NCBI GenBank assembly: GCA_028565635.1
Contig: JAOXYB010022502.1
Span: forward strand, 1-16,879
Reading direction: 5' to 3'
DNA length: 16,879 nucleotides
Source: Phoronis ovalis
Lineage: Eukaryota > Phoronida > Phoronidae
Under the pieces are notes generated by a model. That model was not told where the DNA came from and searched no databases. It was given only the letters and a program-made list of their open reading frames with translations. This document shows positions 9,411 through 16,879 of the stretch, piece by piece. Positions within the stretch are counted from its first letter, which is position 1; each line of letters starts with the position of its first letter. Position numbers and translations under genes: made by a program.

Positions 9411-12400
9411 ATTTTCGTGGAAAATGTCAGTTGTGCAAAATCCTGGTTTTTGATTTTGTGTGCATTTTACATTACATTTTACAAGAAGAGATGATTTTTA
9501 GCTGGCACGAAATCAATTACGATATCAAGATCCTATAAAAGTGTTTTAATGTTCGTTGCATACTTGTCTTCTCGTGAAACACACGGAGATAAAAAGTTAT
9601 TGGTTAAAGGCAGTAGGTGCGTTGTGCTAACGCTGATTTAATTAACATATGTCTGCTATAATAGAATATTATTAAATCAGTTTCGCTTTTAGCTACACTA
9701 GTTTACTATAACATCGTGGATTCATTTGATTGAGAAAAAAAATCAATTTTTTATACAACATGTTTAGTGTTTATATTATGTACACTGTATTGTATTAAAG
9801 TGTGCTCTTCCCCTGAATCAAAGAATGTAATTAAAGAACACCCCCTGCTAAGACTTATTTAAAGGTGTTGTCGTCCTTTTTTAATTAAAGAAATCTGTAA
9901 AAACTTAGCCATAGTGTAAGTCGCAATATTTATATTGGTATTAGTTTCGCAGATCAAAGAGTATTTAATACTGTTGACATTTTCTTTTGAATTGATTGAG
10001 TAAACAAATTCGATTTTATTAGGTACCTGTAAGTGCTAACCTAATTCTTGTCGACAGGTACAATTCTATTTAAACAAAAAGTATGGTGTGTTAATAGGTT
10101 CTTATACTTATAAGCATCACTTGAGGTACCTTGTACTAATACCGCATAACGTTTATTGGCTCACGATACACGCAAAAGAAATCTATTTCTAGCATTTTCA
10201 CATATTTATGGTGTCTCTGCCAGTAAAATAGAATGTGTAACGCGTGTGAGATACACTTGATAAACTTTTGTTGATTGAGATGACAGAACGCGCGGTAGTT
10301 ATGGCAGGAATGGCAACATAAGTTATTTTTGAGAAGGCCTTCTTAAATAATTAAAACGTTAATTATATCACCACAGGGAGTTCCAATACCGGGGTAATAG
10401 GTTAATGATTATTACATGGATTGTCTCAAGAGCCATTATACTATAAACGTTTGTTTACAAATAAAGTAAATATAATGCTATATTGACATTGCACAAATTA
10501 AGCATTAGTGATTTTGCAATAATTACAATTTAAATTCACATCTACACATAAAGAAATTTACACTATTTTGTATGCCAGTGGCATTATAAACGATTTCCTG
10601 TAAACTCTTGGTTTACATAACATAGCATACCCTCTCAAACTGACTTTAGTATCGATTTTTTTTAAAGAAAAGTGTAGTCCACCGCCCACGTACGTAATCA
10701 TGATTTAAACTATCAAAGTGTACGCAGCTAGGTTGCATACACCGGGTGCATACACCTGTTTATGTAAACACTATTCATTGGATCCCTATATGTACATGGA
10801 TGTTCGCGTAGTTGAATTCAATGAAGTAATAAAACAGTGTTTTGCATTGCAAATTTTATAAAATAAAAATCTAGTCAATAATGCGACGTCATTGATTGCA
10901 CCTATGGCAAAGTATAAGACAATGCATGCACATGTAATTAATAATTCCGCAGATGATTTTGAATGAATAAAAGTTGTTACAGCTGATTTGATTTATTCGT
11001 TGCAACAACATTAGTAATTAAACGAACTGTATAATACATATATAAATAATGGAACTTATTTTTTGTATTGGTGGATGTGGGGTTAATTAAATGGGAGTTA
11101 CATGTCCAATTTTTTTTTTTGCATTCAGTGAATAAAGTGCTTATGAGATCGAAAAATATATTTAAAAACAAGATATTATCCGTGGATATTATACAACGAT
11201 AAAGTAATAACGAATGAGCACAATTTAACCTTAAGTTAATTTAATAACTCAGTTTAAATACGTATCGATGATAAAATTATTCGCGTACACCTAGCAGTTT
11301 ACTGAGAGGGGTGAACGAATTCCCTTTGAGTTTTGAGATCAAAGTGTCTAACATAACCCCGAAACATTTTATAAACCCAGAGGAGCCAAAGCATTGCAAA
11401 ATAATAATGCTAGTAGTGACTGTCTAGGGGGTCTAAGAACATTAGGTTATTTCCAGGGTTAGTTTAAAAGTACTACACGAAAAGTAACGAGTTCTATTTT
11501 TCAATCAAAAGAAATATCTATTACGCAATACATTCGCATAAAAATGTTATATATTACATAACTTCGATCCACAAATTTTTCTGCGCAGGCATTGGAAGTA
11601 ACCAGCACTTTGTGTAGTTTTATACTGACTAGGCTGTTCAAACATATGTTCAGGCTTAATATATAAAAGACATATCTAAATACATTTCTCCTGCTATTTT
11701 TATTGGCTCATAATTATTATATATGTTAGACGGCATGATTGATATGGCCCTACGCGATTTGCATTCGCAAGGAAGCAGCTAAAATTAAAAAAACAAAAAT
11801 GTATTACGTACTGCTAGGATATTTGTCATCATTCGGTGATCCCCAGATTTCAAGAATAAAAATATATCATGCCGCAAATTAATTAATATGACGTGTAATT
11901 ATCGTTAGTAGTGACAAAGTATATTCTACAATATAATTCTGTATCCAAACAATCAATGTGGTTACTAAGGTGTATTACAGTCTGAGATAATTTTAGCATT
12001 CAAAAATCATTATTCGTAAATATAAACTTGCATGAATCGTACGGATATATTTACAACACTCGCTTTATTTGCAACAAAACACTATTAATAATGAATGTTT
12101 CTATAAATATTTTGCAGTAAATATTTATGCATTTCTTTGTGTATTTAGCCAACTTATCCCAGCGGCAATAAAATAATAAGCTTTTTAAAACAACACATCG
12201 AGATTCATCCTTGTATTTAGTTGCTTGCAAGGACAAAATGCTTTTAAATTCTCATGTTTCACAGGATATTTAAATATTAAGTGATAAAAGCATCATAAAA
12301 GTCTTCCTGGAATCTTTCAGTTATGTAAATAATACTTCAGGTATCATTTCCTGATTTGAACCGAGTTGTTTCGTGTATAGCAGTCGATATATGATGATAC

Positions 12401-13185
12401 ATAAACATAAAAATATACGTATAATATACCATGTAGTACTACACACGACTATATTCGTGTATGTAACATCTATATTCAGTCAAACAATTTCTTATGAACA
12501 TGTTACCGTTACGTTTCGATCGCCTTTAATAATCCAGAATAAGTATAGCGCATTCGTTTGCAATTTATTATATTTGATATAGTACAGATAACTTTTAGAC
12601 AAAGCGAGTAATTCAATGGACAGCATTATATTTCCGAAAGCTATGCAGAGATTTCTTTAATTCCCAAAATACTATATAGGAAAGTGGAGAGAACAATGCC
12701 GGTAAACTACTTGATGTTTGCTAGCCAGTTATCACAGGCTGAAATGTCAATCTGATTCTTGTCTGAGATCAAATTTGTTTCCCCTCTTGATTGCCTTTGC
12801 AAATCTGACAAGCTATAGTTGATAAATGGTAAAGCAAACGTACAAGTGTACAAGTTTAAACAACCGTGCGCTAATAAATGCTATCTGCCTTGAAAACACA
12901 CATTGCCGTGGGGTAATATACTAGTACTAGTAAGTAATTTAGAGTACGAAAAAGATTGTGTAAAAACACAACTAGTTATTGAAAGTGGCCGCTGGCGTGA
13001 CATATAATGCATGCCGTGACCGATAGGTTACAAGATCACCTTTTATTGATTAATTCGAAGAACGCATTTAATGAATGAAAAACGTAAGACACCGGCCGAG
13101 ACACCTGCTTATAATACGAGAGTCAGCATGATTTTCTCCACGGGTTCTCTATCATCGTGGTCATTATCAACATCACTGTAATTCC

Positions 13186-13224
13186 TACCACATGTAAGGG
13201 ATAATTAGGATTTACATCGTGGTA
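13186..13224. repeat. imperfect inverted repeat in RGK intron 1
   Basis: TACCACATGTAA (13186-13197) pairs with TTACATCGTGGTA (13212-13224), with one bulged base and a 14-nt loop. Function unknown; could be chance. Confidence 0.5.
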
Positions 13225-13347
13225 ATTATAAGGACATTTTGTTAAATCTGGTGGTGCCGAATATATAACCCCCGCGAATTTGACATTCATTTAGAAAAGA
13301 GTATAATCAAGAGAATTAGGTATATGTTTTTCTGCTCGGTCAACAAA

Positions 13348-13375
13348 GGAGGCAAAACCCCGGAGGGCAAAACCC
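13348..13375. repeat. duplicated 14-mer
   Basis: GGAGGCAAAACCCC (13348-13361) is followed directly by GGAGGGCAAAACCC (13362-13375), two near-identical GC-richer units about 190 bp from the inverted-repeat element. Probably a slippage product. Confidence 0.75.
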
Positions 13376-13556
13376 GAGTAAAACAAGCAAATATTATTCT
13401 GACTATTGACAGCCAATAGCAAAGGGCGCCGTTCTCCCATCGATCACTTATTGTCGCCACACTTTAATAATGGTGTCAACACATTTAAAGACTCGATACA
13501 CGTTTACACAATCGATTAAAAATATTGAATAACAGCCTTTCAACACTATATAGGGT

Positions 13557-13565
13557 ACCTATGGG
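13557..13565. repeat. left flanking direct repeat (target-site duplication candidate)
   Basis: ACCTATGGG abuts the left terminus and recurs at 13897-13905. The leading A may belong to the site or be chance, so the duplication is 8 or 9 bp. Confidence 0.6.
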
Positions 13566-13896
13566 CCCGGGGGGGCAGTCAATATCAAAGTGGGTACGCA
13601 TGTTCCAACAAAATTTCGCGTGAAAGGGTATGTTTTTTGAACAGCCGACGTGTAATGTGCGTTACGCGCTTAGGGTCTGTGTTTTTGGCTAAAATCACGA
13701 AAAGGGGTGTTTTTTTGGAGGTGTGACATTTCCTTAGGGGTGTTTTTCCCAAAAGTTACTTCCTAGGGTTGTATTTTTTCAAAAAAACTCACTTCCTTAG
13801 TGGTGTATTTTTTGCTAAATTTCACTTCGCTAGGGGCTTTTTTGAAAAGCCATGTTGGAACATGGGTACCCACTTTCATATTGACTGCCCTCCCGG
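13566..13896. mobile_element. non-autonomous DNA-transposon-like element (MITE-like), 331 bp
   Basis: The ends are inverted repeats of 44 bp (13567-13610 and 13853-13896), identical at 41 of 44 positions. Both start CCGG, contain GGGCAGTCAATAT and end GTTCCAACA. Flanking the element is ACCTATGGG on both sides (13557-13565 and 13897-13905), an 8-9 bp direct repeat that fits a target-site duplication (8 bp is typical of hAT, 9 bp of Mutator-like elements). The interior is not a transposase gene; it is a ladder of degenerate ~30-bp units. The same terminus recurs at 16842-16879, so this is a dispersed family. It sits inside RGK intron 1. The frames at 13763-13957 and 13769-13954 are by-products of this repeat, not genes. 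Confidence 0.8.
13616..13850. repeat. degenerate ~30-bp tandem units inside the inverted-repeat element
   Basis: Between the inverted repeats, a motif approximating CTTAGGGGTGTWTTTTT, then an A-rich bit and TCACTT, recurs about five to seven times. Clear examples begin near 13668, 13692, 13722, 13753, 13785 and 13819. The units have diverged strongly from each other while the termini have not. All point the same way. Confidence 0.7.
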
Positions 13897-13905
13897 ACCT
13901 ATGGG
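13897..13905. repeat. right flanking direct repeat (target-site duplication candidate)
   Basis: ACCTATGGG directly follows the right terminus and matches 13557-13565 exactly, as expected if it was duplicated on insertion. Confidence 0.6.
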
Positions 13906-15385
13906 GTTCATAAAGTTTTATATATCTTTGATCCGGTACAAGACATATCCTTAGCATTTCATTTTGAACTATACATTATATCCCTGGGATTATATTCCAC
14001 AGGAAAAAAAACGAATTCTGTACTTTATCATAAGCTGTGTATGTTTTGGCAATGTTCACATAAAAAGGATTTACACTTTTATGTAAATTAAGGTAAAAAA
14101 AGATCTATATTCAATCTATCTCTGCTAATTGGGACTCCCAGTCCGTAAATGTGCTGTCGATATCTACTCCCCTTTCTTACAAACGGATTAAAATGCATCA
14201 TTTAGATATAATTAAAGATTTCAGCCCATATGTTCCAAGTCTATATATAATAGTTATAAAAAACATTTGAGAAAATATTATGCGATCAGCTCAACCATGC
14301 TATTAAACGTGAAGCTAGGATTCATCAGATGTGCTTTAGGTGTTAATCATGCAAGTCTCAGTTGATATTTGCTGATTTTGAGGTATCATTTCCCGACTCT
14401 TAGCAACATCATGGGTAATGTTTGATATAACTCATCGTTTACTATTTAAAATTATTTTTATGTATTTCTCTCGCTTTGCTGAACGGAAGCTGAACCATTG
14501 TCTAATATCTGTAAAAACTTATTAGTTACGTATAAACTTTTCTGTTGTATAACAAAGCAATACTTTATATTAACAAGCGTGTGAATCACTGTTCACGCAT
14601 TGTACGCACTGGTTAACCAGCATGCTACTTGTTCTTATGCTTATCACATTGAGTAGAAGTCATACATCTATCACCTACGCAGCCAGCTGCATATTGTTAT
14701 ATATGCATACTACTGTACAAAATCAAAATGATAAGACAAAGTCATTGCTGTCAAAACTTCACTAAGAGTTAAGATAACTTTTCTTCTGAACGATTTTTTA
14801 ATTAGTGATGATTCAACGTTTGTATCTAATCTCAGAATCAAGTTTAATTGTCTTCAGCCCATTTAAACTGACTGCCACAGTACTACAGTTTCACATGAAC
14901 TTCAAATAGAGGAGTATTAACCCCACTGCAGAATTAAGTAGATATCTCAATCCAGTTATGTCATCACATAATTGACATGATTTGATTTTTTTTTTGGCAT
15001 CCAGTGGTATTGCTCCTAGCTTTTGTGGAATCTTAATGTTGTATGTAATCAGCATTTAAAGTATTCATAATACATTATTTTAAGCAGGCACCGCCTTCCT
15101 ACTGCGGATAACCGGTAGGCACACCTGTATAGACCAACACTGTGAGTTTGCTCACATTTTTTTATTTTTAAAAGTGGGTGGTTTTACATTACACTGTGTT
15201 TGCATGCTGTTTTCTGTCTTTTTTATTGGTTACTATTAAAAGAGTTGAAACCTAGGTAGTAACCGTGGGAGGTTCGTACGGGGGTGCGTATCATTTACCT
15301 TCTGGGTTTACTTTTTTAGATTAAATACAGTTTCCTTTATAACAATTGAAATTGATCTTTTGCCGAATTGTTACTGTTTACTTAC

Positions 15386-16112
15386 CGATATTTGAATCAT
15401 CTACAGAGGGTCCCAAGTACTCTGACGTCATAAACTGTTGTGTGATTGATGTCTTTCCCACACCGGTGTAACCCGTGATTAGGACTGTGTACCCATCACT
15501 GACAGAAGAGCAAGCGCTGGTCTGGTTTGATCCAACAGTTTGTGGCGTACCATCATTGTCTACTGTTGTTGTGCCACATTCACAACTGCCATTTGAGGAG
15601 GCAACGCTTGTGTTGCTCTTTGATTTATTTCTTTTGAAAGAATCACCACGATTTTTAATACCTTTGGAGCTTGTAGTGAAGCTTCGCACGCGATAACATT
15701 CATTGTCATTGTCATATTGGAATGCTGGAGACAAATAATTACTTGTGGGTTTCTTGAATGAGTTCTTTGTTGGCATACTAGATGTTCGTGGCCTTATTTC
15801 TTCCAGTTCTAAATTTTTCGGACGTGATCGTGTTTTTTTGCAAGATACGGACCTGTTGTGTCTACCATTAATAAAACCATCAGGGGGGACAGAACAACCA
15901 ACATTTGATGTTGAACCCGTAGGAGAGACTCGCGGGCTTGGAGGCTGTACATATTCTACGTCATGCGAAAATGTACAGTCGTCGGATCGCGATGGAGGAC
16001 TGTTTCCGTTGAGTACATTGTCACATTGAAGTGGTGGACTACTACGGGGACTTCCACCATTTATTGCGCAAAACTCGTCAAACTCATCAGCCATGTCAGA
16101 ATCTCGTGTCAT
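15386..16112 (-). CDS. RGK GTPase, coding exon 1 (N-terminal extension and P-loop)
   Basis: Encodes residues 1-242 plus the first base of codon 243, and ends at the donor GTAAGT (15385 downward). ATG 16112 is chosen because an in-frame TGA (16133-16131) lies eight codons upstream with no ATG between; a second Met at residue 7 is possible. The first 205 residues are Ser/Pro/Asn-rich and probably disordered. RPRTSSMP (107-114) matches the Arg-x-x-Ser-x-Pro form of 14-3-3 sites, and vertebrate RGK proteins carry a similar SMP site at their N-terminus. A second cluster at 140-164 (YRVRSFTTSS, then NRGDSFKR) is basic and Ser-rich, and I believe it is shared with invertebrate RGK orthologues. GYTGVGKTS (214-222) is the nucleotide-binding P-loop with the Lys and Ser/Thr ligands intact. 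The exon ends in the switch I region with no canonical Thr motif. Confidence 0.93.
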
Positions 16113-16135
16113 TCTAAAATGTAAAAATGTTCAAT
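16113..16135 (-). promoter_or_regulatory. putative 3' splice acceptor one base before the RGK start codon
   Basis: On the - strand the start codon is preceded by a T-rich tract ending CATTTTAG, then a single A, then ATG (AG at 16115-16114). This resembles the acceptors of the three confirmed introns. It implies either a separate 5' noncoding exon upstream, outside or right of 16113, or trans-splicing of a leader. It could also be chance in T-rich DNA. Confidence 0.4.
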
Positions 16136-16841
16136 GCATTACGATCACCTGCTATATAAATACACTAGCTGTTGTAAAGGTGTGAAATGTTTTATTAGTT
16201 GAAGAACATCTGGCGCGTCACTGCCTGGTACTACATACGTACGAAAAAGAATTAATAAAAAGTGGCCCCACGTTGGCATGCCCCTATTTATATTTAATAT
16301 ACACATATGTTTGTATGTACGTATGCGCTGTGTGGGATTTGGTTTTTATACAATGAAAGGTAAATATGATATGGTTAACTACGAACATAAACCTTTCCTT
16401 GAGCGTCGTATGTAATTACTTGACTTAATTATACCTTTACTTTATTAATTCGCAGCTACAATCTAGTTGTTCATGCAGTACTCCCAGGCAGTATTAGTGA
16501 CTTCAACAGATGCAATATCAATTAAGCTAAACTGTGAACTTTTTGTGTGAAGACTTAAATGAATTATTTTATTAACTAAGAGTAAATATTTGGAAAACTC
16601 TCTATATCAATGCTTACATGAATCCCCTCTTTATAGACTTAATTAAAACCTCTACGAATTTAAACCTTCAAGCACAATAAACACGAATATATATACGGGA
16701 TTATATGTATTTTTAATAAAAGGTGTTCTGAATAGATACAGGACATTGATCTGATGGAAATGTTTATTGAATCTGCAATAACACCTTTTAAATTAACTTT
16801 ATGTTATACAGTTATGCAACGTACTGTAATGTAGTAGAATG
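16136..16841. other. upstream flank of the RGK gene, no gene seen
   Basis: AT-rich sequence 5' of the RGK coding start. If the acceptor at 16114 is used, at least part is intron. If not, it would hold the promoter and 5' UTR, including a three-codon upstream frame ATG CAT TGA (16139-16131, - strand). An E-box-type CACCTG occurs at 16146-16151. No ORF, RNA gene or convincing TATA box in the right orientation. Confidence 0.5.
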
Positions 16842-16879
16842 CCCGGCGGGGCAGTCAATATGAAAGTGGGTTCCAACAA
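16842..16879. mobile_element. second copy of the inverted-repeat element, terminus only, cut by the window edge
   Basis: CCCGGCGGGGCAGTCAATAT followed by GAAAGTGGG repeats the left terminus of the 13566-13896 element. Relative to that terminus it lacks an 8-bp piece (TACCCATG), passing directly from GTGGG to TTCCAACA. The rest of the copy lies beyond 16879. Confidence 0.8.

Larger units (their letters stand above)
6325..15385 (-). other. RGK intron 1 (9061 bp)
   Basis: GTAAGT (from 15385) to TTTTTCAG (AG 6326-6325) on the - strand. It separates the exon with the N-terminal extension and P-loop from the rest of the GTPase domain. Contents I can support: hairpins at 7433-7453 and 9383-9410, a 12-bp palindrome AGAAGGCCTTCT at 10332-10343, a duplicated 14-mer at 13348-13375, and the inverted-repeat element at 13566-13896. 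Short frames at 8479-8676, 9332-9538, 10977-11171, 12051-12236 and 12373-12582 have no protein character. Between these, 6325-7432, 7454-9382, 9411-13185 and 13906-15385 hold AT-rich DNA with nothing recognised. Enhancers or alternative first exons could be here but are not visible. Confidence 0.85.
3618..16112 (-). other. RGK-family small GTPase gene (Rad/Gem/Kir/Rem type), complete coding region in four exons
   Basis: Joined coding exons on the - strand are 16112-15386, 6324-6242, 4614-4431 and 3883-3618: 1260 nt, 419 residues plus TGA. Phases are 1, 0, 1, and all junctions obey GT-AG. Order of parts: serine-rich N-terminal extension (1-205), P-loop GYTGVGKT (214-221), divergent switch/G3 region (243-270), DAYVIVYSVTDRPSF (279-293), NKSD (318-321), ETSA (346-349), basic C-terminal tail and SKSCDNL (410-416). 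RGK proteins are Ras-like GTPases that bind the beta subunit of voltage-gated calcium channels and lower channel current; they also influence the cytoskeleton. They lack a lipid-modified CAAX end and reach the membrane through a basic tail, as seen here. At 419 residues it is longer than the roughly 300-residue vertebrate members because of its N-terminus, as in other invertebrate members. The family call is secure. Which subfamily it matches is not decidable here, since Rad, Gem and Rem split within vertebrates. Confidence 0.93.

Noticed and set aside
9332-9538. 68-codon hydrophobic frame on the + strand
   Set aside because: Hydrophobicity reflects T-rich codons. The frame lies inside intron 1 and contains the 9383 hairpin, and nothing suggests translation.
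10734-10757. Direct repeat TGCATACACC twice within 24 bp
   Set aside because: Too short and isolated to call a repeat or binding-site array, and no related copies were noticed nearby.
13763-13957. Overlapping open frames on both strands (13763-13957 and 13769-13954)
   Set aside because: They run through the inverted-repeat element and its tandem units; the repetitive T/G-rich sequence keeps frames open. They do not resemble a transposase.
15087-15135. Possible tRNA-like or structured RNA around a short CCTAC/GTAGG stem
   Set aside because: No cloverleaf, no box A/B spacing, and only five base pairs.
15241-15310. Possible extra - strand exon ending at a GTAAATG donor
   Set aside because: The exon 1 donor at 15385 is stronger and gives a family-correct junction to exon 2. 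No acceptor or RGK-like residues support this stretch.
15475-16029. Two + strand frames (15475-15696 and 15745-16029)
   Set aside because: Both are antisense shadows of RGK exon 1.
16290-16335. Alternating purine-pyrimidine stretch that might favour unusual DNA structure
   Set aside because: Interrupted and ordinary for AT-rich DNA; no further support.

Overview
The window is animal nuclear DNA. It is AT-rich, gene-sparse, and its genes are split by GT-AG introns with T-rich acceptors. It holds parts of two protein genes facing each other, plus a non-autonomous transposon-like repeat family. Presence of an RGK-type GTPase (Rad/Gem/Kir/Rem family) points to a bilaterian, and the divergent sequence and compact 3' half suggest an invertebrate. 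I cannot name the species from sequence alone.

Left side, + strand (1-2090): a long open coding stretch at 527-1945 (472 codons) ends in TGA, with AATAAA at 2085-2090. I do not recognise the protein. It is polar and serine-rich in its N-terminal half and basic and helical in its C-terminal half. Positions 1-108 are open in one frame, encode a hydrophobic membrane-like segment and end at a strong donor (GTAAGT). That frame is phase-compatible with an acceptor at 541-542, so 527-1945 may be the last exon of a membrane protein whose start lies outside the window.

Middle and right, - strand (3618-16112): a complete four-exon RGK GTPase coding region. Exons are 16112-15386, 6324-6242, 4614-4431 and 3883-3618 (727+83+184+266 nt = 1260 nt, 419 residues plus TGA). 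Reading frame is kept across all three junctions. The product has an extended serine-rich N-terminus, a P-loop, the RGK-style degenerate G3 region, NKSD, ETSA and the family's C-terminal SKSCDNL motif. The introns are 9061, 1627 and 547 bp. The two genes converge, leaving about 1 kb between their likely poly(A) signals (2090 and 3144).

Repeats: the first RGK intron carries a 331-bp element (13566-13896) with 44-bp terminal inverted repeats, an 8-9 bp flanking direct repeat, and an interior built from degenerate ~30-bp units. The terminus of a second copy is cut by the right edge (16842-16879). Other structure includes a perfect 18-bp tandem repeat in the intergenic space (2817-2880) and two clear short hairpins inside intron 1. 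I found no tRNA, rRNA, CRISPR array or bacterial-type operon.
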